Shown in pieces: positions 40,462-50,305 of a stretch of DNA of 64,000 bases. The notes below the pieces were generated by a model. The model was not told the origin of the DNA. It ran no database searches and saw nothing but the letters and a program-made list of their open reading frames with translations. Position 1 is the first letter of the stretch. Each line of letters begins with the position of its first letter. The position numbers and the translations under genes are program-made. This DNA comes from Mycolicibacterium madagascariense (GTDB lineage Bacteria; Actinomycetota; Actinomycetes; Mycobacteriales; Mycobacteriaceae), in the NCBI RefSeq assembly GCF_010729665.1, contig NZ_AP022610.1, positions 1-64,000 on the forward strand, written 5' to 3'.

Positions 40462-41247
40462 TCACCGCTGCGCGTCGCGCCAGCGGCACAGCGCCTCGGC
40501 GTCGGTCAGGTCGTAGTCCGGTCCGTTGACCCCGACGGTGAGCAGCGAGACGCCCAGGCCGACGAGCGCCTCGGCGTCGGCGATGAGGTCGTCGCCCTTG
40601 CCGGTGACGCCCGCGGACCGTTCGATGGTGTCGGGGTCGCGGCCCACGGTGGCGCAGTGCTCGGCGAGCACCTTGGCCTTGGCCGGGTAGGTCTCGGTCG
40701 TCGTGAAACCGTGCCACTGGTGGGCGAATTCGGCCACCAGACGCAGTGTCTTCTTCTCGCCCTGGCCACCGATGAGGATCGGAATCTCGCGCACCGGAGC
40801 AGGATTGAGCTTGGCCAGCCGCGACGTGATGCGCGGCAGCGCCGCCGCGAGGTCGTCGAGACGGCTGCCGACGGTGCCGAAGTCGTAGCCGTACTCGTCA
40901 TAGTCCTTCTGCTTCCAGCCCGATCCGATGCCAAGGATCAGCCTGCCGTCGGAGATGTTGTCGACGGTGCGCGCCATGTCCGCCAGGAGCTCGGGGTTGC
41001 GGTAGGAGTTGCAGGTGACCAGCGCGCCGATCTCGAGGCGCGACGTCTGCTCGGCCCAGGCGCCGAGCATGGTCCAGCATTCGTAGTGCGCGCCATCGGG
41101 ATCGCCGTACAGCGGATAGAAGTGGTCCCAGTTGAACGCCACGTCGACGCCGAGGTCCTCGCAGCGCAGGACTGCGTCGCGCAGATGGCCGTAGTTGGGG
41201 GAGTGCTGCGGTTGAAGTTGGACGCCGATGCGGGTGGGGAAGCTCAT
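40462..41247 (-). CDS. LLM class F420-dependent oxidoreductase (Rv0044c family)
   Basis: Luciferase-like TIM-barrel enzyme, 261 residues, of the mycobacterial F420-dependent group (MSFPTRIGVQLQPQHSPNYGHL; AFNWDHFYPLYGDPDG; LEIGALVTCNSYRNPELLA; GRLILGIGSGWKQKDYDEYG). F420 use is inferred from the subfamily. ATG start at 41247; longer readings upstream are not conserved. It lies 11 bp after the alpha/beta hydrolase on the same strand, matching M. tuberculosis Rv0045c-Rv0044c order. Confidence 0.88.
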   Translation of the reverse strand: MSFPTRIGVQLQPQHSPNYGHLRDAVLRCEDLGVDVAFNWDHFYPLYGDPDGAHYECWTMLGAWAEQTSRLEIGALVTCNSYRNPELLADMARTVDNISDGRLILGIGSGWKQKDYDEYGYDFGTVGSRLDDLAAALPRITSRLAKLNPAPVREIPILIGGQGEKKTLRLVAEFAHQWHGFTTTETYPAKAKVLAEHCATVGRDPDTIERSAGVTGKGDDLIADAEALVGLGVSLLTVGVNGPDYDLTDAEALCRWRDAQR

Positions 41248-41257
41248 GGCCTCCACG

Positions 41258-42157
41258 TTAGGCGTTGAGAATGCCGCGCAGGATGTCGACCAGCGCAGCG
41301 GGTTGGTCGCCCTGCACCGAGTGCCCGGCGTCGGGCACGACGTGGGTGCGCTGGAAGCCCGGGGCGCCCTTGGCGAACGCGTCGGCGTCCGCATCGTCGA
41401 CGAAGTGGGAGTTCGCGCCGCGCACCAGCGTGGTCGGCATGGTGATGGCGGGGACGTCGTCCCAGAGGTTCGTGAAGCCGTCGCCCGTGCGGAACGAGTC
41501 GTACCGCCACGTCCACGAACCGTCGTCGAGCTGCTTGCTGTTGTGAAAGACACCGCGGCGCAACGAGTTTCGGCTGCGATGCGGAGCGGCGGCGACGGCC
41601 ACGTCGAGCATGGCGGCGAACGACGGGAAGGTGCGGTCCCCCTGCACCAGCGCGACGGTGCCCATCTGCGCCTTGGTCATCGCCTCGTGCTTCTCGGGGG
41701 ATGACGGCGTCACGTCGACGAGGACCAACTCGGGGACGAGCGCGGGCTCGGTGGCGGCGATGCGCAGCGCGGTCAGGCCGCCGAGGGACATGCCGACCAG
41801 CAACCGTGGCGCCGGGGCCCATTCGCGCAGGATCGGGCGCAACGTCTCCGCGGCGCGGCGAGGTCCGTAGTCACCGTCCTCGCGCCAGGCCGAGCGGCCG
41901 TGCCCGGGCAGGTCGACGGCCAGCGCGGGCACGCCGAGCCCGAGGATCACGGTGTCCCAGGTGTGCGCGTTCTGCCCGCCGCCGTGCAGGAAGACGAGCT
42001 GCGGGTCGGCGTCCCCCCACTTCAGCGCGCTGATCGGACCGGAGTCGACCCGGGTCACCGTGGGGAGGGGGCCCGTCGCGCCGATCTGCTCGGCGTTCTC
42101 GGGCAGCAGGGCGAACTCGTCGAGGCCCAGGAGTTCGTCATCGGAGAGCTGCGCCAT
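41258..42157 (-). CDS. Alpha/beta hydrolase (Rv0045c family esterase)
   Basis: Serine hydrolase, 299 residues. The oxyanion HG motif is VFLHGGGQNAHTWD, the nucleophile elbow is LLVGMSLGGLTAL, the acid is probably in the TLVRGANSHFVDDADAD stretch, and the catalytic His is in DAGHSVQGDQP. The M. tuberculosis orthologue is an esterase with short-chain ester substrates. ATG start at 42157 (MAQLSDDELLGLDEFALL). Divergent from the Eis-like gene. Confidence 0.9.
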   Translation of the reverse strand: MAQLSDDELLGLDEFALLPENAEQIGATGPLPTVTRVDSGPISALKWGDADPQLVFLHGGGQNAHTWDTVILGLGVPALAVDLPGHGRSAWREDGDYGPRRAAETLRPILREWAPAPRLLVGMSLGGLTALRIAATEPALVPELVLVDVTPSSPEKHEAMTKAQMGTVALVQGDRTFPSFAAMLDVAVAAAPHRSRNSLRRGVFHNSKQLDDGSWTWRYDSFRTGDGFTNLWDDVPAITMPTTLVRGANSHFVDDADADAFAKGAPGFQRTHVVPDAGHSVQGDQPAALVDILRGILNA

Positions 42158-42224
42158 CGCTCGACCATACAAAGCTCTGAATATTTCGGTGCGGTCGCGT
42201 CGCGGCTGTGCCACGGTCGACTCC

Positions 42225-43400
42225 GTGACGACGCTGCGCACCGCCGAGGACGCGGACTGGCCCGCGATGAGGTCGTTGGCCGCGACGAGCTTTGGATCGT
42301 TCCGGCCGCAGGACGCCACCGACATGTGGCGGACGCTGATCCCACCGGGTGGGGCGATCGTCGTCTGCGATGGCGACGACGTCGTCGGCATGTCGTTCCA
42401 TCTGGACCTGCGGCTGACGGTCCCCGGCGGCGCCGTGCTCCCGATGGCGGGGCTGTCGTGGGTGTGCGTGGCGCCGACGCACCGGCGGCGGGGCCTGCTC
42501 ACCGAGATGCTCGACGAACTGCACCGCCGAATGGTCGAGGCGCGGTATCCGATCGCCGGTCTCGAGGCGTCCGAGGGTGGCATCTACGGCCGGTTCGGCT
42601 ACGGCCCGGCAACCATCGTCGACGGTGTCGCGGTGGACCGGCGGGTGGCCCGCGTCCACCCCGAGGTGCCCGATCCCGGCGGCGTCCGGGTGGTGACGCC
42701 GGCTCGGCACCGCGAACGGATCGAGCAGATCTACGACCGGTGGCGGTTGCGGACGCCCGGCGGCCTGCACACGCCACCGCAGCTGTGGGACGAGGTGTTC
42801 GGCGATCGCGAGGTGTCGCGCGGCGGCGACAGTCCGTTCTTCGCGCTCCTGCGCGACGACGGTTTCGTCTTCTACCGCACGCACGGCGACACCGAACGCA
42901 AGGACGTCGTGATCACCAAGCTCGCCACCGCGAGCGACGACGCCTACGTCGCGCTGTGGCGGGCGCTACTGGGGTTGGACCTGATGCAGAACGTCACGCT
43001 CCGGATGCCGCCGGGTGCCCCTCTTCCCTACCTATTGAGCGACGCGCGGGTGGTCCGCACCACCGGCAGGGAGGACGGTCTGTGGCTGCGCCTGCTCGAC
43101 GTACCGAGGGCCCTGCAGGCCCGCACCTACGCCGCGGACCTGTCGGTCGTGATCGACGTGGCCGACGTGGGCCGGTTCGCGCTCGAGATTCGCGAGGGGC
43201 GGGCCCGGTGTGAGCCCAGTGGGGACGAGCCCGACGTGTCGACCGACCTCTCGGTGCTCGGCAGTCTCTACCTCGGCGCGCACCGGGCGTCGTCGTTCGT
43301 GATGGCGAAACGCTTGCGCGGCAACGACACTCGCGTCATGCGGCAGCTGGACGCGGCGTTCGCCTCCGACGTACCCGCGGAGCTCGGCTTCGGCTTTTGA
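42225..43400 (+). CDS. Eis-like GNAT family N-acetyltransferase
   Basis: Homologue of Eis, the mycobacterial multi-acetylating aminoglycoside/peptide acetyltransferase. It has 391 residues. The N-terminal GNAT domain binds acetyl-CoA (LSWVCVAPTHRRRGLLTEML), a second GNAT-like domain follows, and the C-terminal part is SCP2-like (LSVVIDVADVGRFALEIREG). The chain ends in FGF, fitting the family use of the C-terminal Phe carboxylate. GTG start at 42225. It may be Eis2-like, not true Eis, and acetylation target is unknown. Intact. Confidence 0.85.
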   Translation: MTTLRTAEDADWPAMRSLAATSFGSFRPQDATDMWRTLIPPGGAIVVCDGDDVVGMSFHLDLRLTVPGGAVLPMAGLSWVCVAPTHRRRGLLTEMLDELHRRMVEARYPIAGLEASEGGIYGRFGYGPATIVDGVAVDRRVARVHPEVPDPGGVRVVTPARHRERIEQIYDRWRLRTPGGLHTPPQLWDEVFGDREVSRGGDSPFFALLRDDGFVFYRTHGDTERKDVVITKLATASDDAYVALWRALLGLDLMQNVTLRMPPGAPLPYLLSDARVVRTTGREDGLWLRLLDVPRALQARTYAADLSVVIDVADVGRFALEIREGRARCEPSGDEPDVSTDLSVLGSLYLGAHRASSFVMAKRLRGNDTRVMRQLDAAFASDVPAELGFGF

Positions 43401-43412
43401 CCGCGCGAGACG

Positions 43413-44495
43413 TCAGCCCTCGATGAAGGATTCGAGCTGGGCGCGGGCGATGTCGTCGGCCAGCTGCTTGGGCGGGCTCTTCATGAGGTACGCCGACGCG
43501 GCCTCGACCGGTCCGCCGATGCCACGGTCGAGCGCGATCTTCGCGGCGCGCACCGCGTCGATGATGACGCCCGCCGAGTTCGGCGAATCCCACACCTCGA
43601 GCTTGTACTCCAGGTTCAGCGGCACGTCGCCGAAGGCGCGACCCTCGAGGCGGACGTAGGCCCACTTGCGGTCGTCGAGCCAACCGACGTGATCGGACGG
43701 ACCGATGTGGACGTCCTTGGTGTTGAACTCCCGCTGCAGGTTCGACGTGACGGCCTGGGTCTTGGAGATCTTCTTGGACTCCAGGCGCGAGCGCTCGAGC
43801 ATGTTGAGGAAGTCCATGTTGCCGCCGACGTTGAGCTGCATCGTGCGGTCGAGCTGCACGCCGCGGTCCTCGAACAGCTTGGCCATCACGCGGTGGGTGA
43901 TGGTGGCGCCGACCTGGCTCTTGATGTCGTCGCCGACGATCGGCACGCCGGCGTCGGTGAACTTCTTGGCCCACACGGGATCCGAGGCGATGAAGACGGG
44001 CAGCGCGTTGACGAAGGCCACGCCCGCGTCGATCGCGCACTGCGCGTAGAACTTGTCGGCCTCCTCCGAACCCACGGGAAGGTAGGACACCATGACGTCG
44101 ACCTTGGCGTCCTTGAGCGCCTTGACGACGTCGACGGCGTCGCTGTCGGACACCTCGATGGTCTCGGAGTAGTACTTGCCGATGCCGTCGAGCGTCGGGC
44201 CGCGCTGCACCGTGACGTTGGTCGGCGGCACGTCGGCGATCTTGATGGTGTTGTTCTCCGACGCGAAGATCGCCTCGGACAGGTCGAAGCCGACCTTCTT
44301 GGCGTCGACGTCGAACGCGGCCACGAACTGCACGTCGCGCACGTGGTACTTGCCCAGCTTGACGTGCATGAGGCCGGGGACGGTCGAGTTCTCGTCGGCG
44401 TCCTGGTAGTACTGCACACCCTGGATCAAGGAGGAGGCGCAGTTGCCGACGCCGACGATGGCGACCCGGATCTCGTTCTGCGGGCTCTCGGACAT
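43413..44495 (-). CDS. ino1: Inositol-1-phosphate synthase
   Basis: Converts glucose 6-phosphate to inositol 1-phosphate (NAD-dependent), feeding phosphatidylinositol, PIMs, lipoarabinomannan and mycothiol. It has 360 residues, intact. NAD-binding motif [16 protein letters not shown], catalytic core [17 protein letters not shown] segment, and [22 protein letters not shown] start at 44495 with GAAGGAGA. It is preceded by padR on the same strand with 62 bp between, so padR may control it; a similar link is proposed for M. tuberculosis. Confidence 0.96.
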   Translation of the reverse strand: MSESPQNEIRVAIVGVGNCASSLIQGVQYYQDADENSTVPGLMHVKLGKYHVRDVQFVAAFDVDAKKVGFDLSEAIFASENNTIKIADVPPTNVTVQRGPTLDGIGKYYSETIEVSDSDAVDVVKALKDAKVDVMVSYLPVGSEEADKFYAQCAIDAGVAFVNALPVFIASDPVWAKKFTDAGVPIVGDDIKSQVGATITHRVMAKLFEDRGVQLDRTMQLNVGGNMDFLNMLERSRLESKKISKTQAVTSNLQREFNTKDVHIGPSDHVGWLDDRKWAYVRLEGRAFGDVPLNLEYKLEVWDSPNSAGVIIDAVRAAKIALDRGIGGPVEAASAYLMKSPPKQLADDIARAQLESFIEG

Positions 44496-44557
44496 AAGGC
44501 GGTCTCCTTCTCGTACTGACACTGTTGTGGTGGTCGGCTTGGGTCTGTTGGTCGGGT

Positions 44558-45103
44558 TCAGGTCTGTTGGTCCGGCGGTGCGGCCACGCGCTCGGCCGCG
44601 ATCAGGTCGTTGAGCCACTTGACTTCGCGCTCACTGGATTCCAGGCCGAGCTGATGCAGCTGGCGGGTGTAGCGGTCCAGTGAATTGGTGGCGCGCGCGA
44701 TGGCTTCGCGCAGGCCTTCGCGGCGTTCCTCCACCTGGCGGCGGCGGCCCTCGAGGATGCGCATCCTGGCTTCGGCCGGCGTGCGGTTGAAGAAGGCCAG
44801 GTGCACGCCAAAGCCGTCGTCGGTGTAGTTCTGCGGGCCGGTGTCGGCGACGAGTTCGGCGAAGCGCTGCTTGCCGGTGTCGGTCAGGACGTAGACGCGG
44901 CGGGCCCGACGGACCTTGACCGTGCCCTCGGGTGCCGACTCCTCGACGATGAGCCCGTCGGCCTGCATGCGCCGCAGCGCCGGGTACAGCGAGCCGTAGG
45001 AGAACGCGCGAAACGCTCCCAGCAGGCCCGTCAGCCGCTTGCGCAGCTCGTAGCCGTGCATGGGCGATTCGAGCAGAAGTCCCAAGATCGCGAGTTCGAG
45101 CAC
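44558..45103 (-). CDS. PadR family transcriptional regulator (Rv0047c family)
   Basis: Winged-helix regulator, 181 residues. N-terminal PadR domain: [21 protein letters not shown], with [17 protein letters not shown] as recognition helix region and a beta-wing [15 protein letters not shown] helical C-terminal domain (VinR type, about residues 100-175) follows. GTG start at 45103. It lies upstream of ino1 on the same strand; a 29-bp symmetric sequence upstream of its start is a candidate operator. Confidence 0.9.
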   Translation of the reverse strand: MLELAILGLLLESPMHGYELRKRLTGLLGAFRAFSYGSLYPALRRMQADGLIVEESAPEGTVKVRRARRVYVLTDTGKQRFAELVADTGPQNYTDDGFGVHLAFFNRTPAEARMRILEGRRRQVEERREGLREAIARATNSLDRYTRQLHQLGLESSEREVKWLNDLIAAERVAAPPDQQT

Positions 45104-45153
45104 CGAATCACCTCCCTACGCCACCGCTACGATCATCCGACACGTCGCGCAAC

Positions 45154-45182
45154 TGTATCGCGCCGATATATATCGCGCTACA
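45154..45182. promoter_or_regulatory. Symmetric A/T-core element upstream of padR, candidate PadR operator
   Basis: TGTA at 45154-45157 faces TACA at 45179-45182. Inside are two direct TATCGCGC copies (45156-45163 and 45171-45178) around a perfect 12-bp palindrome CGATATATATCG (45164-45175). PadR proteins often bind symmetric sites with ATGTA/TACAT-like ends near their own promoters. Placement 50-80 bp before the padR start suits autorepression. The A/T core may also be a promoter element. Confidence 0.5.
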
Positions 45183-45359
45183 TCGGGGGCGCAATCCGCC
45201 ATTGCCGTCCCCGGCCGGGCGGTCCCGGGGTCTGCCGCGTCCCTCGCGGGACGGATCGCGGAAGTTGGGGCGGCATCGACGCAGACCAGATGCCACGGCT
45301 GGCAACCGTGCCGTGGAGTCCGGGCTGCGCCGGGACGGGGCCGACGTACTCTGGTCCTC

Positions 45360-45782
45360 GTGCGATTGCAGCGACAGGTGGTGGACTACGCGCTCAAGCG
45401 GCGGTCTCTGCTGGCTGAGGTGTACTCCGGACGCACCGGCGTCTCCGAGGTGTGCGACGCCAATCCGTACCTGCTGCGGGCCGCGAAGTTCCACGGCAAG
45501 GCCAGTCAGGTCATGTGCCCCATCTGCCGCAAGGAACAGCTCACCCTGGTGTCGTGGGTGTTCGGCGACCACCTCGGCGCGGTGTCCGGGTCGGCCCGCA
45601 CCACCGAGGAGCTGGTGATGCTGGCCGCCAAGTTCGACGAGTTCGCAGTGCACGTCGTCGAGGTTTGCCGGACGTGCAGCTGGAACCACCTGGTCAAGTC
45701 CTACGTCCTCGGAGCGCCCAAGCCCCCCAAGGCGCGCGGGACCCGAACGGCGCGCTCCGGAGCTCGCACGGCCAGTGAATAG
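45360..45782 (+). CDS. DUF5318 protein, zinc-ribbon-like (Rv0049 family)
   Basis: A 140-residue conserved actinobacterial protein of unknown function. Two CxxC pairs, MCPICRKE and VCRTCSWN, suggest one zinc site. The N-terminus is QRQVVDYALKRRSLLAEVYSGR, and the tail is basic. GTG start at 45360. Its 3' end overlaps the ponA1 start by eight bases, so it is probably translated with ponA1. Intact. Confidence 0.85.
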   Translation: MRLQRQVVDYALKRRSLLAEVYSGRTGVSEVCDANPYLLRAAKFHGKASQVMCPICRKEQLTLVSWVFGDHLGAVSGSARTTEELVMLAAKFDEFAVHVVEVCRTCSWNHLVKSYVLGAPKPPKARGTRTARSGARTASE

Positions 45783-48198
45783 CGAAGGACGACGCCAAGA
45801 GTCGGCCGACGACCTCCGTAAGGAGTCTTCGGCTGGCGGTGGCGTCATGCCCGCCCGACGCCCGGTCGGCGCCCAGGTGCGCGAACCGTTCCCTGCCGAC
45901 GACCGCAGGACGATGTTGCTGCCGCCGGTCGGCGAGCCGCCACCCGCGCAGTACCGCGACCCGATCGACGTCGTGAAGGCCGCTCTCGACGGCACGCCGC
46001 CGCCCAAGTCGCCGCCACCCGGTCCCCCGATCGGCGGCGGTCCGCCCGGCGGGCAGGGGCCCGGGCGCCGGTTTCACGTCAATTGGAAGTGGGTGCGCCG
46101 GGGCACCTACCTCTTCCTCGCGCTGTGCGTGCTGCTGCCCGCCATCACGTTCGGCATGGCCTACGTCATCGTGGACATCCCCAAGCCGGGGGACATCAGG
46201 ACCAACCAGGTGTCGACGATTCTGGCCAGCGACGGCAGCGAACTCGCCAAGATCGTGCCGCCGGAGGGCAACCGGGTCGACGTCGACATCGACCAGATTC
46301 CCGTGCACGTGCGCAACGCGGTGATGGCCGCGGAGGATCGCGACTTCTACTCCAACCCGGGCTTCTCGTTCACCGGATTCCTGCGGGCCATGAAGAACAA
46401 CGTCTTCGGCGGTGACCTGCAGGGTGGTTCGACGATCACGCAGCAGTACGTCAAGAACGCGCTCGTGGGCGATGCCCGTTCGGGTGTCGGCGGCCTGGTC
46501 CGAAAAGCCAAGGAGCTCGTCATCTCGACGAAGATGACCGGCGAGTGGTCGAAGGACCAGATCCTGCAGTCCTACCTCAACATCATCTACTTCGGCCGCG
46601 GGGTGTACGGCATCGCGGCGGCGTCGACGGCGTACTTCGGCAAACCCGTCGAACAGCTGAACGTCGCCGAGGGCGCACTACTGGCGGCGCTCATCCAGCA
46701 GCCCTCGGCACTGGACCCGGCGGTCGATCCAGCGGGGTCGGCCGAGCGGTGGAACTGGGTGCTCGACGGCATGGTCCGGATGGGCGCGCTGTCGCCGAGC
46801 GAACGCGCCGCGCAGGTGTTCCCCCCGACGGTGCCGCCGGAGCAGGCGCAGGCACAGAACCAGACGACCGGGCCCAACGGGTTGATCGAGCGTCAGGTCA
46901 CCCGCGAACTGATGGACCTGTTCAACATCGACGAGCAGACCCTCAACACCGAGGGCCTGCAGGTCACCACCACGATCGACCCCAAGGCGCAGGCGGCCGC
47001 CGAGGACGCGGCGACGAAGTACCTGGACGGCCAGGATCCCGACATGCGGACGGCCATCGCGTCGGTCGACCCGAGGACCGGCGGGGTCAAGGCGTACTAC
47101 GGCGGTTCGGACGCCAACGGCTTCGACTTCGCGCAGGCCGGTTTGCCGACGGGGTCGTCGTTCAAGGTGTTCGCGCTCGTCGCGGCCCTCGAGCAGGGCA
47201 TCGGGCTCGGCTACCAGGTGGACAGTTCGCCGGTCGACGTCAACGGCATCAAGATCACCAACGTCGACGGCGAGGCGTGCGGCACGTGCAACATCGCCGA
47301 GGCGCTCAAGCTGTCGCTCAACACCAGCTACTACCGACTCATGCTCAAGCTGAAGAACGGTCCGCAGGACGTGGCCGATGCGGCCCATGCGGCCGGCGTC
47401 GCGACCAGCTTCCCCGGCGTCGAGCACACGCTGTCCGAGGACGGCAAGGGCGGCCCGCCCAACAACGGTGTGGTGCTGGGCCAGTACCAGACCCGCGTCA
47501 TCGACATGGCCTCGGCGTACGCGACGCTCGCCGACTCGGGCATCTATCACCGCCCGCACTTCGTGCAGAAGGTCGTCCGCCCGGACGGTCAGGTGCTCTT
47601 CGACGCCTCCCAGCAGAACGACCCCGGCGAACAGAAGATCCCGAAGGCCGTGGCCGACAACGTGACCGCCGCGATGCAGCCCATCGCGTCCTACTCCCGC
47701 GGACACGGTCTGGCCGGGGGCAGGCCGTCGGCGGCCAAGACCGGCACCAACCAGCTCGGCGACACCGACAACAACCGCGACGCGTGGATGGTCGGGTACA
47801 CCCCGTCGCTGTCCACCGCGGTCTGGGTGGGCACGACCGAGGGCACCAAGCCGTTGGTCACCAAGTCCGGCGCCGCGGTGTACGGCTCCGGGCTGCCGTC
47901 CGACATCTGGAAGGCGACCATGGACGGCGCGCTGAAGGGGACCGACGTGGAGACGTTTCCCAAGCCGACCGAGATCGGCGGCTACGCGGGGCCGCCCGCC
48001 CCGCCACCGCCGCCGCCACCCCCGCCCGCGCCGCCGTCGGAGACCGTCATCCAGCCGACGATCGAGCTGGGCCCCGGCATCACGATCCCGTTCGGACCGC
48101 CGACGACGGTGACCGGGGGCCCGCCGCCACCGCCGCCACCGCCGGGTGACCCCGCTGCGGCGACCCCGACCGTCACTGCCCCGCCTCCGCCGCCGTGA
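45775..48198 (+). CDS. ponA1: Class A penicillin-binding protein PonA1
   Basis: Bifunctional peptidoglycan glycosyltransferase-transpeptidase at the growing pole and septum. It has 807 residues, intact. A cytosolic Pro-rich leader (about 110 residues) is followed by one membrane helix (YLFLALCVLLPAITFGMAYV). The GT51 domain has EDRDFY (catalytic Glu near 187) and GGSTITQQYVKNAL. The transpeptidase has SSFK (residues 461-464), SLN, and KTGT near 655. A long Pro-rich tail (PPPPPPPPPAPP and a second run) ends the protein. GTG start at 45775. Confidence 0.95.
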   Translation: MNSEGRRQESADDLRKESSAGGGVMPARRPVGAQVREPFPADDRRTMLLPPVGEPPPAQYRDPIDVVKAALDGTPPPKSPPPGPPIGGGPPGGQGPGRRFHVNWKWVRRGTYLFLALCVLLPAITFGMAYVIVDIPKPGDIRTNQVSTILASDGSELAKIVPPEGNRVDVDIDQIPVHVRNAVMAAEDRDFYSNPGFSFTGFLRAMKNNVFGGDLQGGSTITQQYVKNALVGDARSGVGGLVRKAKELVISTKMTGEWSKDQILQSYLNIIYFGRGVYGIAAASTAYFGKPVEQLNVAEGALLAALIQQPSALDPAVDPAGSAERWNWVLDGMVRMGALSPSERAAQVFPPTVPPEQAQAQNQTTGPNGLIERQVTRELMDLFNIDEQTLNTEGLQVTTTIDPKAQAAAEDAATKYLDGQDPDMRTAIASVDPRTGGVKAYYGGSDANGFDFAQAGLPTGSSFKVFALVAALEQGIGLGYQVDSSPVDVNGIKITNVDGEACGTCNIAEALKLSLNTSYYRLMLKLKNGPQDVADAAHAAGVATSFPGVEHTLSEDGKGGPPNNGVVLGQYQTRVIDMASAYATLADSGIYHRPHFVQKVVRPDGQVLFDASQQNDPGEQKIPKAVADNVTAAMQPIASYSRGHGLAGGRPSAAKTGTNQLGDTDNNRDAWMVGYTPSLSTAVWVGTTEGTKPLVTKSGAAVYGSGLPSDIWKATMDGALKGTDVETFPKPTEIGGYAGPPAPPPPPPPPPAPPSETVIQPTIELGPGITIPFGPPTTVTGGPPPPPPPPGDPAAATPTVTAPPPPP

Positions 48199-49844
48199 CG
48201 GTCGCCGAGCCGCCCCTGACACCGCCCGAGCCGCAGATCGGGATCGACTCGCCAGCTCCGCTGGCACACGACCTGCGCAGTGACGACGACCGAGACCTAC
48301 CCAGCCGGACCGACACCATCGGCGCGGCGCTGTCGGGTGTCATCGGCGGTCCGGTCGGACGGCACGCGCTGATCGGCCGGGCGCGGTTCATGACGCCGCT
48401 GCGGGTCATGCTGATGATCGCGCTGGTGTTCCTGGCCCTCGGATACACGACGAAGGCGGCCTGTCTACAGTCCACGGGCAGGGGCACGGCCGATCAGCGG
48501 GTCGCCGTGTGGGAGAACCAGCGCGCCTACTACGAGCTCTGCTACTCCGACACGGTTCCGCTGTACACCGCAGAGTTGTTGTCCCAGGGCAAGTTTCCGT
48601 ACAAGTCGTCGTGGCGGGAGAAGGACGCCGCGGGCAATCCGCAGGTCCAGTACGACGGCCGCCCGGCGGTCCGGTACATGGAGTATCCGGTGCTGACCGG
48701 GCTCTACCAGTACGCGTCGATGGCGTTGGCGAAGACCTACACCGCCCTGACCAAGCTCGTCGGCGTGCCGATCGTCGCAGAAGTGGTGATGTTCTTCGAC
48801 ATCGCCGCCTTCGGCCTGGCGCTCGCCTGGCTCGCGACGGTGTGGGCGACGGCGCGACTGGCAGGCCGACGCCCGTGGGATGCGGCGCTCGTCGCGGGCT
48901 CGCCGCTGCTGATCTTCCAGATCTTCACCAACTTCGACGCGTTGGCGACGGCCTGCGCGGCGGGCGCGATGCTGGCGTGGTCGCGCCGCCGACCCGCGTT
49001 GGCGGGTGCCCTCATCGGCGTCGGGGTGGCGCTCAAGCTCTACCCCCTGCTGCTGATCGTGCCGCTGGTCATCGTCGGCGTGCGGACGGGACGGCTGCGC
49101 GAGGTCGGCAAGACCGTCGGCGCCGCCGTCGCGACGTGGTTGGTGGTGAATCTGCCGATCCTGGTGCTGTTTCCGCGCGGCTGGTCGGAATTCTTCCGGC
49201 TCAACACCCGGCGCGGCGACGACATGGATTCGATCTACAACGTCGTGAAGTCGTTCACGGGGTGGAAGGGCTTCGATCCGCAGCTGGGCTTCTGGCAGCC
49301 GCCGTCGGTGACGAACGCGGTGACGGCGGTGTTGTTCGCGATCTGCCTGTGCGCGATCGCCTATTTCGGGTTGACGGCCAGGCAGCGGCCCAGGGTGGCG
49401 CAGTTGGCGTTCCTCGTCGTCGCGGCCTTCCTGCTGACGAACAAGGTCTGGAGTCCGCAGTACTCGCTGTGGCTGGTGCCGCTGGCGGTGCTGGCCCTGC
49501 CGCACCGTCGAATCCTGTTGGCGTGGATGACGATCGACGCACTGGTCTGGGTGCCGCGGATGCTCTATCTGTTCGGCGAGCAGAAGATGGGCCTGCCGGA
49601 ACAGTGGTTCACCACGACCGTACTGATACGTGACGTCGCCGTAGTCACGTTGTGCGCGTTGGTGATTCGCCAAATCCGCCGGTCCGAACTGGATCTGGTC
49701 CGGTACGGCGGCCGGGTCGACGATCCGTCGGGCGGGGTCTTCGAGCACGCCGAGGACGCGCCGCCGAAGTGGTTGCCCCGTCGACTGCGGCCCGCCTCGC
49801 GCGAGCCGGTGTCCACACCCGAGAAGGAGTTGCTGCCCACGTGA
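48195..49844 (+). CDS. Polytopic membrane protein, GT87/DUF2029-like (Rv0051 family)
   Basis: A 549-residue protein with about 10-11 membrane helices, related to polyprenol-phosphate-sugar-dependent mannosyltransferases (GT87, GT-C fold). Landmarks: LMIALVFLALGYTTKAAC, YKSSWREKD, MEYPVLTGLYQY (the GT-C acidic loop), NFDALATACAAGAMLAWSRRRP, KLYPLLLIVPLVIV, VWSPQYSLWLVPLAVL. It may add a sugar to an envelope lipid or glycan, but this is unproven. GTG start overlaps the ponA1 stop; ponA1 is upstream in the same run. Confidence 0.85.
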   Translation: MTVAEPPLTPPEPQIGIDSPAPLAHDLRSDDDRDLPSRTDTIGAALSGVIGGPVGRHALIGRARFMTPLRVMLMIALVFLALGYTTKAACLQSTGRGTADQRVAVWENQRAYYELCYSDTVPLYTAELLSQGKFPYKSSWREKDAAGNPQVQYDGRPAVRYMEYPVLTGLYQYASMALAKTYTALTKLVGVPIVAEVVMFFDIAAFGLALAWLATVWATARLAGRRPWDAALVAGSPLLIFQIFTNFDALATACAAGAMLAWSRRRPALAGALIGVGVALKLYPLLLIVPLVIVGVRTGRLREVGKTVGAAVATWLVVNLPILVLFPRGWSEFFRLNTRRGDDMDSIYNVVKSFTGWKGFDPQLGFWQPPSVTNAVTAVLFAICLCAIAYFGLTARQRPRVAQLAFLVVAAFLLTNKVWSPQYSLWLVPLAVLALPHRRILLAWMTIDALVWVPRMLYLFGEQKMGLPEQWFTTTVLIRDVAVVTLCALVIRQIRRSELDLVRYGGRVDDPSGGVFEHAEDAPPKWLPRRLRPASREPVSTPEKELLPT

Positions 49845-50305
49845 CCGCCCTGGACTTCCACGATTCGGTCGTCGTGCACGTCGAGCCCGATCGGCTCTAC
49901 GAGCTGGTCTCCGACGTCACCAGGATGGGCGAGTGGAGCCCGCAGTGCCGGGCGTGCTGGTGGGACGAGGGCGCCGGCCCGACGGTCGGTTCCTACTTCA
50001 CCGGCCGCAACGACGACGGCAAGCGCACGTGGGAGACCAGGAGCCGGGTCGTGGCCGCGGACCCCGGCCGCGAGTTCGCCTGGGTGGTCAACGACGGCTG
50101 GGTGCGGTGGGGCTTCACGATCGACGCCGTCGACGGCGGTTCCCGGCTCACCGAGTGGTGGGCGTTCCAGCCCGAGGGCATCCAGGGTTTCCACGACCGC
50201 TTCGGCGAGCACGCGGAGCACCAGATCGAGATCCGCTCGACGGCGGCCCACGCCGGCATCCCCGTCACGCTGGCGGCCATCAAGCGGACCGCCGAGGGCG
50301 GCTGA
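49841..50305 (+). CDS. SRPBCC (START-like) family protein
   Basis: A 154-residue protein with a START/polyketide-cyclase-like helix-grip fold (VVVHVEPDRLYELVSDVTRMGEWSPQCRACWW, WETRSRVVAADPGREFAW, RLTEWWAFQPEG). Such proteins bind lipids or other hydrophobic ligands. GTG start at 49841 overlaps the stop of the preceding gene, so it ends the DUF5318-ponA1-GT87 operon. Intact; ligand unknown. Confidence 0.82.
   Translation: MTALDFHDSVVVHVEPDRLYELVSDVTRMGEWSPQCRACWWDEGAGPTVGSYFTGRNDDGKRTWETRSRVVAADPGREFAWVVNDGWVRWGFTIDAVDGGSRLTEWWAFQPEGIQGFHDRFGEHAEHQIEIRSTAAHAGIPVTLAAIKRTAEGG

Noticed and set aside
38532..40529. Plus-strand open frame of 665 codons opposite the fused transporter gene
   Set aside because: Composition typical of an antisense shadow; the minus strand has the recognisable ABC transporter sequence.
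48000..48190. Pro-rich tail of ponA1 as a frame error
   Set aside because: Pro-rich C-terminal tails are normal for mycobacterial PonA1, and the tail runs to a stop that overlaps the next gene's start.
46545..48267. Long open frames in other frames of ponA1 on both strands
   Set aside because: They mirror the ponA1 codon pattern; no start signals or homology.
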